A stretch of 64,000 bases of DNA from Croceivirga sp. (GTDB taxonomy: Bacteria; Bacteroidota; Bacteroidia; Flavobacteriales; Flavobacteriaceae), in contig JANQRG010000046.1 of NCBI GenBank assembly GCA_028284665.1, positions 248,001 through 312,000 on the forward strand. Reading direction: 5' to 3'. A program made the position numbers and the translations under genes. The notes beneath the pieces were generated by a model. That model was not told where the DNA came from, ran no database searches, and was given only the letters and a program-made list of their open reading frames with translations. Below are positions 7,979-16,507 of the stretch, one piece after another. Position 1 is the stretch's first letter. Each line of letters starts with the position of its first letter.

Positions 7979-8995
7979 CTACTTCATGTAGGTATCAAAA
8001 AAGGCGAGCATCTTTTCAGGATGGATGCCAAAGTAATTATACCCATCAAACCTTCGATTTGTCCCCTCAATCCAGAATAGTTCTTTTTCTTCCGAACCAA
8101 TAGCATCAAAGATTTCCTGGGCATCTTTGGGGTTGTCTGTCCAGATGTCATCGATGACTTGTGCCATAAAGTAGGGCACTTTTACAGCATGAGCATAATC
8201 CTGTGGGTGCATTTCTTCATTAGTAAAGCCCCCCAGCTTTATTTGTTCCAAATCCATCAATTCCATGTAGTGATTTAACCCCATCAATCCGGCGAAAGAC
8301 GTCATCAAGGCTGTCATGGAAACGGTTAGAGGGCCAAAAAAACATTGGATATTCTCAAATAATTCCGGGTGTCTGTACATTGCCTCATAGGCCGCATTAC
8401 CGCCAGTACAGCGGTTGTATAGCCCTACGGTCATCTTACTTAATTCAGGATGGTTGTTCACATAACGTTGTGCTCCTACAACATCGCGCCATTCGTAGCG
8501 ACCAATGCCACAGATCCCCCCATTGGCAGCACCACTGTTGCCGTGATTTCTCAGGTCATAGGCTAATAGGTTATATCCTGCCCTTGAGAGGTGACCCATA
8601 TGGGCAACAAAATCAATTTCAAGGGTGTCCACCCCGGAAAATGGCTCCCCAAAATGTCCGGTAAATCCGGAACGACTCATGGGCATTGGATGGTTGATGA
8701 TAATCAATTTATCGGATTTTCCCTTGACCGAGGGAATGTACCAACCTTCTAAAGGAGTGCCATCACTGGACGGAAAATAGATATTTTCCCAATCCTTCAT
8801 ACGGTGGTCCGCAGGTGTTTTATGGACCGGTGTCCGAAACATGGGGCGTACGGCAAACTCCGCTAAATACTTTATAGTACCGTATTCTTGTTCCGAAATT
8901 GTCTTTTGTTGTTCCATTGCTTTGGCATACGCAGCTTCCCCCAATCTGCTTTTTAAAGTGTTGTCTATGGTATATTCCAGTGTTTTTTCGAACAT
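7979..8995 (-). CDS. alpha/beta hydrolase with a probable cysteine nucleophile
   Basis: 338-aa cytosolic alpha/beta hydrolase. The fold landmarks are the core strands KLIIINHPM (96-104), YNLLAYDLRNHGNSG (141-155) and TVGLYNRCTGGNAA. The nucleophile elbow reads N-R-C-T-G, so the expected serine is cysteine (C196), as in dienelactone hydrolases. Candidate acid D282 or D283 lies in QVIDDIW, and candidate base H325 in YFGIHPEK. The AraC-type regulator is directly upstream on the same strand (87-bp gap), suggesting a small inducible unit. Substrate unknown. Confidence 0.8.
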   Translation of the reverse strand: MFEKTLEYTIDNTLKSRLGEAAYAKAMEQQKTISEQEYGTIKYLAEFAVRPMFRTPVHKTPADHRMKDWENIYFPSSDGTPLEGWYIPSVKGKSDKLIIINHPMPMSRSGFTGHFGEPFSGVDTLEIDFVAHMGHLSRAGYNLLAYDLRNHGNSGAANGGICGIGRYEWRDVVGAQRYVNNHPELSKMTVGLYNRCTGGNAAYEAMYRHPELFENIQCFFGPLTVSMTALMTSFAGLMGLNHYMELMDLEQIKLGGFTNEEMHPQDYAHAVKVPYFMAQVIDDIWTDNPKDAQEIFDAIGSEEKELFWIEGTNRRFDGYNYFGIHPEKMLAFFDTYMK

Positions 8996-9082
8996 GATTG
9001 TAGCGTTTAAGGATTACGCTAACAAAGGTCTCCTGCTTTGCTATAAAACCATGAAAACAAATTCCGCTAAATCGGATACAAA

Positions 9083-9907
9083 TTACTGATGTGAAAAATG
9101 GGATGGGGATACCCCAGCCACTTTTCGAAAGAGGCGGGAGAAATAATTGGGGTACTCAAAACCCAATTGATAGGCGATTTCAGCAATTGTTGTTTTTTTC
9201 TGGACCAACAAGGACTTCGCCACATTGATGATGTGCTGATGAATATGTTCCAGGGCAGGTTGGCCGGTATAGAACTTCATAACATCACTTAAATAATTTG
9301 GCGTGACATTCAGTTGCTTCGCAAAATAGTTTACTGAAGGTTGCACCACCTTCTGGTTTTTTTGATAGTAGGTGTCCAACAGGGTAAAGAAATCATCCAC
9401 CAGCTGACTGTACTGCTCTTTCCGTTCACCAAACTGCCTTTCGTAAAACTGGGCAACATGCGCAAAGATCAGATTGCAATACGCCAGAATCAGGTCTTTT
9501 GAAAAGACAGCCTTTTGGTATTCCGCCAAAGCAGCCTGATAGTGTTGGGTAATTACTAGTTCTTCTTCCTTTTTGAGGTAAAGGGGTTCATGAAGCCCAT
9601 AGTTCAGGAAGGAATAGGCCAGGTGCTGATGATTAGAAATTAAATCTTCGGCAATATTGATAAAATAACCCTTCCATGGAGTATCCGTTTCCCATGCTAT
9701 GGGTTGATTGGGACTGGAAAAATACATAAAACCCTTTTCTTTGGCATCCTCCAGGCCGTACTTGATGGAGATCCGATAGAAATTAGGATATACCGGGGGA
9801 GAAGCCAATAAAAAGTCTTCGGAGTATTCCCCAATATCAAGCAGATCGTGTTTAGGCGGCCGCATATTGGTATACGCATTAAAGGCGTGTATACTATCAA
9901 ATTTCAT
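9083..9907 (-). CDS. AraC-family transcriptional regulator
   Basis: 274-aa regulator. The N-terminal half (about 1-160) is a cupin-like sensing region typical of the family. The C-terminal part (about 180-274) has the two AraC helix-turn-helices: FAKQLNVTPNYLSDVMKFYTG and IAEIAYQLGFEYPNYFSRLFRKVAGVSPSHF. It lies upstream of and in the same direction as the alpha/beta hydrolase and probably controls it. The sensed ligand is not evident. Confidence 0.92.
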   Translation of the reverse strand: MKFDSIHAFNAYTNMRPPKHDLLDIGEYSEDFLLASPPVYPNFYRISIKYGLEDAKEKGFMYFSSPNQPIAWETDTPWKGYFINIAEDLISNHQHLAYSFLNYGLHEPLYLKKEEELVITQHYQAALAEYQKAVFSKDLILAYCNLIFAHVAQFYERQFGERKEQYSQLVDDFFTLLDTYYQKNQKVVQPSVNYFAKQLNVTPNYLSDVMKFYTGQPALEHIHQHIINVAKSLLVQKKTTIAEIAYQLGFEYPNYFSRLFRKVAGVSPSHFSHQ

Positions 9908-9985
9908 GTTTTCTTCAAATTATGACCTAAGGAAACAACTTACTAAAGTTTCTATATCCGTTTTACTTATCATTACATATAGGCA

Positions 9986-10465
9986 TCAGTGTATTTTTTC
10001 CTTCGAAAGCAACACCCCATCCTCATCGGAATAGACGTATTCTCCGTGTACAATTTCGGTGCCGTCGATCCGCAGGGTTTCCCCTTTGGCACCAACATTT
10101 TGTTTCCTGCTTTTCACAGGACATGTGCCTATGGCCTTTATCCCGACTTCCATAGTGGCGATCACTTTAGCATCCCGAATACAACCATAGATGATAATGC
10201 CTTCCCAGCCATTATCTTTGGCTAATTTGGCAATGTTGTCACCTACTAAAGCACATCTTTTGGAACCGCCACCATCAACCACCAGTACTTTTCCGGTTCC
10301 ATTTTCCTCTAAAGTTTTTCGTACGTACGAATTATCCTCATAGACCTTAAGGGTGACGATTTCTCCGCAGAAAGCGGTCTTCTTTCCATAATGGGTTAAC
10401 TCCAAAGGCAACACCTTTAGCGCTGTGGTATGTTCATCCCATAGATCTGCTGTAGCAATTTCCAT
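9986..10465 (-). CDS. rraA: RraA family protein
   Basis: 159-aa protein of the RraA / HMG-CHA aldolase family. It matches the family in length and in GGGS (65-68), LVGDN (73-77) and GCIRD (94-98), whose R97 and D98 are the ligand- and metal-binding residues of aldolase members. In proteobacteria RraA inhibits RNase E; in this phylum, which has an RNase E/G-type enzyme, the annotated role is by homology only, and an aldolase activity is possible. Single gene on the minus strand. Confidence 0.88.
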   Translation of the reverse strand: MEIATADLWDEHTTALKVLPLELTHYGKKTAFCGEIVTLKVYEDNSYVRKTLEENGTGKVLVVDGGGSKRCALVGDNIAKLAKDNGWEGIIIYGCIRDAKVIATMEVGIKAIGTCPVKSRKQNVGAKGETLRIDGTEIVHGEYVYSDEDGVLLSKEKIH

Positions 10466-10820
10466 TGTATTTGCTTAAAAAGGTTTTAACCTATGTTCAA
10501 CTTCCTTATAAAGATAACCAACCCCATTTGAGATTTGAAATTTGAAATTTGAGATTTAAATTTTGAAATTTTCACCCCATTGCCATTATCTAATGTTACG
10601 CACGCTACCATACGAATCCCTGCTTGCAGAAGGCAGGCTCATGTGGTCTTACGAACTAGTGCTAATACATCTCAAAAACCAGAATGGTAGCTAAAAAGCT
10701 CTTTGCTCCTGAATGATCAACCGCATTGATAAAAACATACACTTTTGTATTCAAAAGCAATCCGACTTCTATTAGTTTTTGGTTCCATCATCGATTTCTT
10801 CTTGGATCACGTTCTTATCG
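10466..10820. other. 355-bp gap with repeat debris
   Basis: It holds a low-complexity run of tttgagatttgaaatttg type (about 10529-10572) and a degenerate copy of the CCTGC palindrome (about 10619-10637). No ORF longer than about 20 codons looks real and no tRNA-like structure is visible. Confidence 0.6.
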
Positions 10821-11750
10821 TTATGCCGTAATAGTTGATTTGATTTGTATTAATTGACCTAATACTCTTGTTTTCTCAATCAGCTCTGGTCGTCCTATTT
10901 CGTCTGCAATTTTGGCGATTTCTAAATTTAGACTTTCCACTTCGGTTGGCCTTTTATTGAGAATATCCATGTAGGTGGAAATCAATTGACCATCAGATTT
11001 TTGACTGATTAGCAATAGATTCTCTTTTATTTCGTCCTTATCCAGGAAAACGCCTTGAAGCTCAGCAATTAAAACACATTCCGCTATAATGGTCAGGGCT
11101 AGTTTTTCCGCTTCGGGGTTTCTGTAAAAAATTCCATTATCAATTTCCAGTAAGGGACAGATGGTATTAAACACGCAATTGGTTATGGTCTTCTTCCAAA
11201 CGTATGTAACGATATCGGGTTCGCTTCGGAATTCAAACTGTGGCGTATTGATTTGATCGATCAAATTTTCAAGTCCTTCGTTCTTCCCTTCTATATTTCC
11301 AATTGGTGAGGCTTTGACCGATTTAAATGTGACGGCATTATCACCAGTTACTTGACTGGTCGAAAACAAAACACAACGAAAAACGCTTCTAAAATTTTGG
11401 AAGGGATGATCAATATTAAGACCATTTTGAAGTAAAACGATGGAAAAATTACCTCTTATGGCACTCATTTTTTTGGCAATAATAGCATTGGCAAATGTTT
11501 TGGTTGTGATGAGGACAATTCCATGAATCGCCGAAATAGTGCTAAAAGTAACCGTGGTAATTCGCTCTTTGAGCGTTTCATGTTTGCCAATTACGGTAAC
11601 CTCATTTTCGGTATCCGGGATATTGTCAACACTTCCCCTGACAAGTTTTACGTTTTTGTTTTCCCTTTTTAAGAAAACCGCTAATGCTTTACCAATAGCT
11701 CCGGAACCAACAATATATATTTCAATAGTATTCGAATGCTCCACTTTCAT
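10821..11750 (-). CDS. ketopantoate reductase-like NAD(P)-dependent oxidoreductase
   Basis: 309-aa protein of the ApbA/PanE fold. The N-terminal Rossmann domain begins IEIYIVGSGAIGKALA (GxGxxG at 15-20). The C-terminal helical domain (about 175-305) includes WKKTITNCVFNTICPLLE, where KK and N sit at the family's catalytic lysine and asparagine. The family reduces 2-dehydropantoate to pantoate for CoA synthesis. Sequence divergence in the N-terminal half, for example the short QNGL segment, leaves another 2-keto acid substrate possible. It is probably co-directional with the thioesterase gene upstream at 11806-12222. Confidence 0.78.
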   Translation of the reverse strand: MKVEHSNTIEIYIVGSGAIGKALAVFLKRENKNVKLVRGSVDNIPDTENEVTVIGKHETLKERITTVTFSTISAIHGIVLITTKTFANAIIAKKMSAIRGNFSIVLLQNGLNIDHPFQNFRSVFRCVLFSTSQVTGDNAVTFKSVKASPIGNIEGKNEGLENLIDQINTPQFEFRSEPDIVTYVWKKTITNCVFNTICPLLEIDNGIFYRNPEAEKLALTIIAECVLIAELQGVFLDKDEIKENLLLISQKSDGQLISTYMDILNKRPTEVESLNLEIAKIADEIGRPELIEKTRVLGQLIQIKSTITA

Positions 11751-11805
11751 ACGAGTAACTTATAATTAAGTATTGTTTTGACCCTTTTAGGGATCATCAC
11801 ATTGG

Positions 11806-12222
11806 TTATGTTCTGCTGTAGTTTTCTAAAGCCTCACGCAATTTGGTTGGCACTTCGACCGGTTGTTTTGTTTTGGAATCTATACAGACTTGGGTCAATT
11901 CCGCAGAAAAGGTTTTGTCCCCTGATACAAATCCCACTACAGAAAATACGAAGGCACTCCTACGTATTTCTTTTAGAAAAACACGAATCTCAAGTTCATC
12001 ATCCCATGCCATTGGTTTTAAGAAGTCAACTTTCAAGGAACGGGCGGGAGGTAAAACCCCTAAGTCCATTATTCCCCGCTCTGCCGAAGTACCCAGGCAG
12101 GTGGATACAAAATCCAAAATAGCTTCTACAACAAAATATCCGATTCTAGGGGTATACAGTACTCCGCCCGGGTCGCAATCTCCAAAGCGGACTTTCCTCT
12201 TTATTATAAATGCTTTATTCAT
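11806..12222 (-). CDS. acyl-CoA thioesterase, 4-hydroxybenzoyl-CoA thioesterase type
   Basis: 138-aa single hotdog domain. The active-site strand RKVRFGDCDPGGVLYTPR carries the aspartate (D17 or D19) found in the 4HBT family; the long central helix follows (GYFVVEAILDFV). It hydrolyses aromatic or fatty acyl-CoA thioesters in the cytoplasm. It lies between the MarR-GNAT gene and the ketopantoate reductase-like gene, all on the minus strand with gaps of 55-82 bp, so a loose operon is possible. Confidence 0.85.
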   Translation of the reverse strand: MNKAFIIKRKVRFGDCDPGGVLYTPRIGYFVVEAILDFVSTCLGTSAERGIMDLGVLPPARSLKVDFLKPMAWDDELEIRVFLKEIRRSAFVFSVVGFVSGDKTFSAELTQVCIDSKTKQPVEVPTKLREALENYSRT

Positions 12223-12304
12223 CTACTACTAGTGTCAGCAACTTGATTAATGTTCCAGGATCATATTTTAGAAGACCCTGCATGAAAACTTTGGTCATAG
12301 GAAC

Positions 12305-13306
12305 TTATCCGGATTTTACGTCCCGCCTAAATCCAAAAACAGGGAGCTGTTCCTGCATAAAATCCAGATCTTCGGACCTTCTAAATCCTAATTTTTCATA
12401 CATCCCCCAAGCGGTTTTCATCGCCCTGGTGGTATGAATGATGATCTGTTCTGAATGCGATCTTTCCCCTCTTTTTATACACGCCAATGTCAAATCTTTT
12501 CCTAATCCCAGTCCTCGTAATTGCGATTCAACCGCAAGTAATCTAAAGCCACAAGCATTTTTTTCTCTTGTTGCGGAACCACCTGATCCATAGTCCTTCA
12601 TATCGTGAAAGTAAACGACGGCCCCACCTAATTTTCCTTGTTTTGAAACCGCGACGATGAGTTCAACGTTTGGGTTTTTGGTGAGTTCTCCAACGTTTTT
12701 TAGCATTTTGTAATACTCCGGTTGCTCTTCTATTTTTGGAAAATCGGAAAGCGATGAATACACCTTGACCATTAGTTCTCCGACGGCTCCAAACTCATCG
12801 TTTTTTGCATTCCTAATGGTGAAACCGTAATAGTTTTTCAGCACCTTTTTTTCAAGAGATGATTCCAGTAGGGATTGGTTCACCTCCTGTAATTTTTCCA
12901 GGAATTCAATTTTATCGGATTTGAAAATGTGCTGCAATTCGATGGCAAACGATTCCCATAGGGCCTCTAATCTTGGCCGGAGCGCAGTCCCTTTCTCCGT
13001 TAGTTTGAACAGCTTAGAACGTTTATCATGAGGATTGGTGATAATTTCAATAATATTTTCTGACGCAAGTTCCTTAACCACGTTTTTTACCGTTATCCGA
13101 GAATATGAGATCCGTTCTGTAATTTCCATAACGGACAATAAACGGTTATTGTAGGAGATGGTATAATATATAGGAAACCAACTCGATTTAAACTTTATGC
13201 CGACGGATGCATATACCTTATCTCCCTCAAGTTGCAGTTTTTCGTAGATCCCTCTCATTTGAGAGCCAACCGAGAGATAGCCTAGTTCGGTAATTGTTTT
13301 TGACAT
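12305..13306 (-). CDS. MarR-type regulator fused to a GNAT acetyltransferase
   Basis: 333-aa two-domain protein. Residues about 35-145 form a MarR winged helix (LLSVMEITERISYSRITVKNVVKELASENIIE, then NPHDKRSKLFKLTEKG). Residues about 165-330 form a GNAT domain (acetyl-CoA loop RLLAVESQLRGLGLGKDL, then the CIKRGE helix and MYEKLGF). Such fusions are known in bacteria; what is acetylated is not known. A palindrome (13343-13360) overlaps its promoter and is a likely self-repression site. Confidence 0.9.
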   Translation of the reverse strand: MSKTITELGYLSVGSQMRGIYEKLQLEGDKVYASVGIKFKSSWFPIYYTISYNNRLLSVMEITERISYSRITVKNVVKELASENIIEIITNPHDKRSKLFKLTEKGTALRPRLEALWESFAIELQHIFKSDKIEFLEKLQEVNQSLLESSLEKKVLKNYYGFTIRNAKNDEFGAVGELMVKVYSSLSDFPKIEEQPEYYKMLKNVGELTKNPNVELIVAVSKQGKLGGAVVYFHDMKDYGSGGSATREKNACGFRLLAVESQLRGLGLGKDLTLACIKRGERSHSEQIIIHTTRAMKTAWGMYEKLGFRRSEDLDFMQEQLPVFGFRRDVKSG

Positions 13307-13336
13307 CCCAATATGTTGTTTAAGAAATGAGTTTCA

Positions 13337-13367
13337 CAAAAATATGAAAGATGTTTCATAAATACAA
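13337..13367 (-). promoter_or_regulatory. promoter with overlapping palindromic operator for the MarR-GNAT gene
   Basis: On the minus strand TTG (13367-13365), a 20-bp spacer, then TATTTTTG (13344-13337), a full match to the Bacteroidota TTG-N17-23-TAnnTTTG promoter, 30 bp before the start at 13306. A perfect inverted repeat TATGAAA-GATG-TTTCATA (13343-13360) fills most of the spacer and touches the -7 element. Its size suits a MarR dimer, so autorepression is the natural reading. Confidence 0.7.
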
Positions 13368-13550
13368 TGTGTGGTGCCAAAACCCTGTACAGGAGTGAAG
13401 ACATAATACTTGTACTAGGTGAAGTTGGTTTAGGGCAATTTAATTCTTAATGCCCCTCAGATACCCGTTTTGTTGTAGTGGCCTTTTTGCAACGTATCGT
13501 TGACATTTGACTTCTGTTCCCTTCCCGACGCCAATCGGGAACTTTCGGGA

Positions 13551-13907
13551 TTATCGTTTCATCTTGTGCTGTATTCCCTCTCTTTCCATCAATCCCAGCC
13601 CGTAGTTGCGGATGGTTTCAATAATGGGGATGGTTGTTTTTCCTTTTTCGGTAATGGAATACTCCACCTTCGGCGGTACCACGGGATAGACCTTTCTATG
13701 GATAAACCCTTCGGCCTCTAGTTGTCGCAATTGTGAGGTAAGCATCTTGTCGGTAATGTGAGGGATATCCTTTTTTAACTCGCCATAGCGGAAGACCCTT
13801 TCCTTTAATCGCCAAAGGATGGGCATCTTCCAGGTGCCTCCAATACGATCCATGGCGAACTCTACGGGATTGTAATAGACCTTATTGTTATAGATAAAAT
13901 CGGGCAT
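13551..13907 (-). CDS. HxlR-family winged-helix regulator
   Basis: 118-aa DNA-binding protein of the HxlR family, recognised by the IGGTWKMPILWRLKERVFRYGELKKDIPHITDKMLTSQLRQLE core followed by VPPKVEYSITEKGKTTIPI. These regulators often sense reactive aldehydes, quinones or redox state and control a divergent oxidoreductase or DJ-1 gene. Here a DJ-1/PfpI gene lies divergently at 14464, but a four-helix-bundle pseudogene separates the two. Confidence 0.9.
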   Translation of the reverse strand: MPDFIYNNKVYYNPVEFAMDRIGGTWKMPILWRLKERVFRYGELKKDIPHITDKMLTSQLRQLEAEGFIHRKVYPVVPPKVEYSITEKGKTTIPIIETIRNYGLGLMEREGIQHKMKR

Positions 13908-13953
13908 AATGAGTTGAATTGAAATTTGAAAATGAAGGATTGAAAATTGAAAA

Positions 13954-14319
13954 TTAACGGTTTAAACTTGCTTTTGTGGTTTTCACAATACTTGCCAATA
14001 TTTTGATGAGTTCTGTTATTTGAGTAAGATAGGTTTCCGAAGTTTCTTGGGATATGTAATCACCATCTCGTAAAAGCTACAACCAATACTCCGATTCATT
14101 AGCTTCTTTAAGTGCGATATTCATCTTGTGTAAAAAATCCTTTTTTGATTCCGCATGTTCCGCCTCTCGTATTAGTGCTCCAACCGAAGTCCCACTTCGT
14201 TATAACTGTTTGGAAAGCACATACTCCCGCTCGTTTTCAACCAAATCTTTATACAGTTTGATGATGGCCAATGCAAAATCATAGGACTTCTTTTTAATTA
14301 CATTCTCTCGTCCAGCCAT
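13954..14319 (-). pseudogene. four-helix bundle protein pseudogene with two nonsense codons
   Basis: Read from the ATG at 14319, this 122-codon frame gives a clear four-helix-bundle protein: RSGTSVGALIREAEHAESKKDF, then NIALKEANESEYWL. Two in-frame stops break it: TAA at 14202-14200, just before RSGTSVGA, and TAG at 14079-14077, in the WLELL position (GAG to TAG is one change). There is no frameshift and the end codon is preserved, so decay is recent. It is a relative of the gene at 4-351. It sits between the HxlR regulator and its probable target. Confidence 0.85.
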
Positions 14320-14368
14320 CTTCCATTTTTGATTTTCAATTCTCCATTTGTTATTAGCATTCCTACAC

Positions 14369-14407
14369 ACTTTCTAAAAAGTAAGTATCGCTCTATTGGG
14401 TAAGTAT
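14369..14407 (+). promoter_or_regulatory. candidate HxlR operator region before the DJ-1/PfpI gene
   Basis: Imperfect palindrome ACTTTCTAAAAAGT (14369-14382) followed by two copies of GTAAGTAT at 14381-14388 and 14400-14407, 19 bp apart, about two helical turns. They lie 57-95 bp upstream of the DJ-1/PfpI start. The HxlR gene nearby is the obvious candidate to bind. Inference only. Confidence 0.4.
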
Positions 14408-14463
14408 ATTGACTTGGGGAAGTTAATCAATCAATTTTGTATACAACAATAAAAAGTTCACAA

Positions 14464-15231
14464 ATGGATAATACAATAACAGAAATTCAACACTATGTAC
14501 ACGCGCATGGCATGCCGTTTAAAGGAAAAATTTTGATGGTCGCCAGTAGCCCGGCCGTTTCAGAACAAACCGGTTGGCCTATTGGGTTTTGGGCGGCGGA
14601 ACTAACACATCCCCTACACGTTTTTCAGGAAGCCGGATACGAGGTGGAAATCGCCTCTACGGAAGGCGGAAAAATAGTTATGGACGCCTATTCCGATCCT
14701 ACCGATCCCAGTGGCTATTCGGCCCACGATGTGATCTCCCTGGGGTATCTGCAACTGGATTGGTTTAAAGAGGTATTGGAGTACACCAAAAAACTGAACG
14801 AGGTGAAGGCAACCGACTATGACGCTATTTTCCTGGTAGGCGGGCAGGGTCCGATGTACACCTTTCGGGGGAATACCGACTTGGAACAGTTGTTTACCAG
14901 TTTTTATGCATCCGGAAAACCCAGTGCCGCCGTTTGCCATTCCACCACATTGTTGTTGGAGGCAAAAAAGCGAGATGGCAGCCTATTGGTCAACGGTAAA
15001 ACCTGGACCGGTTTTGCGAATGCGGAAGAGGCATTTGCCGATCAGGCAGTGGGACAAAAGATTCAGCCGTATTGGATAGAGGAGGAGGCTCGTAAATTGC
15101 AAAACACCACCTTTAAAGTAGCAGCGCCCTTTAGTGCGTACGCTATCCAGGACGGTAACTTGATTACCGGGCAACAACAAAACTCAGGCGCCGACGCTGC
15201 GCAATTGGTGGTACAACAGTTAGCGAAATAA
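14464..15231 (+). CDS. DJ-1/PfpI-family type 1 glutamine amidotransferase-like protein
   Basis: 255-aa cytosolic protein of the DJ-1/PfpI superfamily (Hsp31-like length). The nucleophile elbow SAAVCHSTT gives C158-H159. The upstream FLVGGQGPMYTFRG (about 123-136) is typical of the Hsp31-like branch, which includes glyoxalase III-type and chaperone or deglycase members. I use the ATG at 14464; a TTG at 14437 would add nine residues without support. Control by the HxlR protein encoded nearby is likely, and induction by reactive carbonyls is plausible. Confidence 0.87.
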   Translation: MDNTITEIQHYVHAHGMPFKGKILMVASSPAVSEQTGWPIGFWAAELTHPLHVFQEAGYEVEIASTEGGKIVMDAYSDPTDPSGYSAHDVISLGYLQLDWFKEVLEYTKKLNEVKATDYDAIFLVGGQGPMYTFRGNTDLEQLFTSFYASGKPSAAVCHSTTLLLEAKKRDGSLLVNGKTWTGFANAEEAFADQAVGQKIQPYWIEEEARKLQNTTFKVAAPFSAYAIQDGNLITGQQQNSGADAAQLVVQQLAK

Positions 15232-15576
15232 GACATAGTATTTCATTACAGGCTCTTTTTCATAAAAGCGTTTTTTAAATTGTACTTATCATTCCGCACC
15301 TGTCTACCGACAGGCGGGCCTGTTGCGGAATCCATTGCTAAAGTTAGATTCCTGCTTTCCCTTCGACTGCGCACTTCGACAGGCTCAGTGCCCGCTCAGG
15401 GTGACACGCAGGAATGACAAGTCTTAAAAGCAGTACAGAAACTGAAAAAGCTACAAGGTCTTATTAATTTGCGTCACCCTGAACTGGTTTCAGGGTCGCA
15501 CTACTTGAGCCATACAAGAAAATAGATGATGAGATGCTGAAACAAGTTCAGCATGACGTAATTTCAAAACAAAAAG
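15232..15576. repeat. gap filled with fold-back repeats
   Basis: This 345-bp gap carries several nested hairpins: ATTCCGCA / TGCGGAAT around a CCTGTC palindrome (15291-15331); ATTCCTGC / GCAGGAAT (15348-15355 and 15408-15415); ACCCTGAA / TTCAGGGT (about 15476-15495); and ATGCTGAA / TTCAGCAT (about 15535-15556). The last recurs at 24031-24051. Such dispersed fold-back units are common in genomes of this family. No gene is visible here. Confidence 0.7.
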
Positions 15577-16206
15577 ATGAAACTAGCATTTATCGGCATC
15601 GGCAAGGTAGGTTTTGCCCTGGCCAACAACCTACAACAAAAAGGGCATGAGATCATCATTGCCCATAACGATATACAAAGCGAAAGTGTGGTAAAGGCCC
15701 GGGAAAAGAACCCTGCCTTTTCCGCCTTACCCATTCAAGAAGCGATTACGGCCTCAGACATTGTCTTTTTGGCCACACCCTTTAAGGTCGCTGAGACGGT
15801 AGTACAATCGTTGGATTTTGAAGGAAAAACCTTGATAGATTGCACCAATCCCGTAGGGCTGGGCATTTCCCATGGCCTGGAAAGCAAAATTTCCGGGGCG
15901 GAAAAGGTGCAGGAATGGTCCACAACGGCCCGAGTAGTAAAAGCTTACACCATTTATGGCTTTGAAAACCTGGAAAACGCTAGCTTTCCCAACTATACTA
16001 TAAAACCCGTGATGCTGATTGCAGGGAATGACAATGTGGCTAAAGCCCGGGTAGCTAAACTCAATACGGATCTAGGCTTTGAAACTTTGGACACGGGCGA
16101 ACTATCCCAAGCCCTGCATTTAGAACATATGACCTTGCTCTGGGTAAAAATGGTACGCGTTAATGGGCACCACCCGCATTTTACCTGGGCGTATTTGGAA
16201 AGGTAA
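15577..16206 (+). CDS. NADPH-dependent F420 reductase-like oxidoreductase
   Basis: 209-aa protein of the NADP_oxidoreductase F420-dependent fold. The N-terminal MKLAFIGIGKVGFALANNL is a GxGxxG/A dinucleotide site, followed by DIVFLATPF and TLIDCTNPVG, and the C-terminal dimerisation helices include LHLEHMTLLWVKMV. Homologues outside F420-producing organisms use NAD(P)H on unknown substrates; that applies here because this phylum does not make F420. The gene ends HFTWAYLER; two more copies of this tail are found downstream (16361-16390, 16618-16641). Confidence 0.85.
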   Translation: MKLAFIGIGKVGFALANNLQQKGHEIIIAHNDIQSESVVKAREKNPAFSALPIQEAITASDIVFLATPFKVAETVVQSLDFEGKTLIDCTNPVGLGISHGLESKISGAEKVQEWSTTARVVKAYTIYGFENLENASFPNYTIKPVMLIAGNDNVAKARVAKLNTDLGFETLDTGELSQALHLEHMTLLWVKMVRVNGHHPHFTWAYLER

Positions 16207-16219
16207 TGGTAGTGCATCA

Positions 16220-16318
16220 GTATGAAATTGGAATTTGAGATTAGAAAATACGAAGTTCGAAGTTAGAAATACGAAGTAGAAAGTTGGGATTTGAGATTTG
16301 AATTTTGAAATTTATCCC
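16220..16318. repeat. low-complexity repeat, first block after the F420 reductase-like gene
   Basis: Mixture of the tacgaagt and gatttgaaatttg units also seen at 6779, 10529 and 23265. It separates the true gene end from the first duplicated tail. Confidence 0.6.
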
Positions 16319-16360
16319 CGATGAATATCAGGATGGTGATTTGAGATTTCCCCTCGGGGT

Positions 16361-16390
16361 CAATTTACCTGGGCGTATTTGGAGCAATAA
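16361..16390 (+). pseudogene. remnant: duplicated C-terminus of the F420 reductase-like gene, copy 2
   Basis: Reads QFTWAYLEQ then TAA, nearly the same as the true end HFTWAYLER of the gene at 15577-16206, including many of the same codons. Nothing upstream resembles the rest of the gene: low-complexity repeat occupies that space. Confidence 0.65.
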
Positions 16391-16447
16391 CAATGGTTCT
16401 ATCAACTTCCTCTCTGACGGTTGTTAGGATAAACAATGCCAAGTTTG

Positions 16448-16507
16448 TCACTTCGAGTGATTTTGTTCACTAAGCGTAGTCGATGTCAATCAAATCGTAT
16501 CGAGAAG
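16448..16507. repeat. fold-back repeat unit (gtcacttcgagtg / tatcgagaag)
   Basis: Partial copy of the dispersed element that begins GTCACTTC and contains TATCGAGAAG. A fuller copy interrupts the DUF4249 gene at about 22258-22407. Confidence 0.6.
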
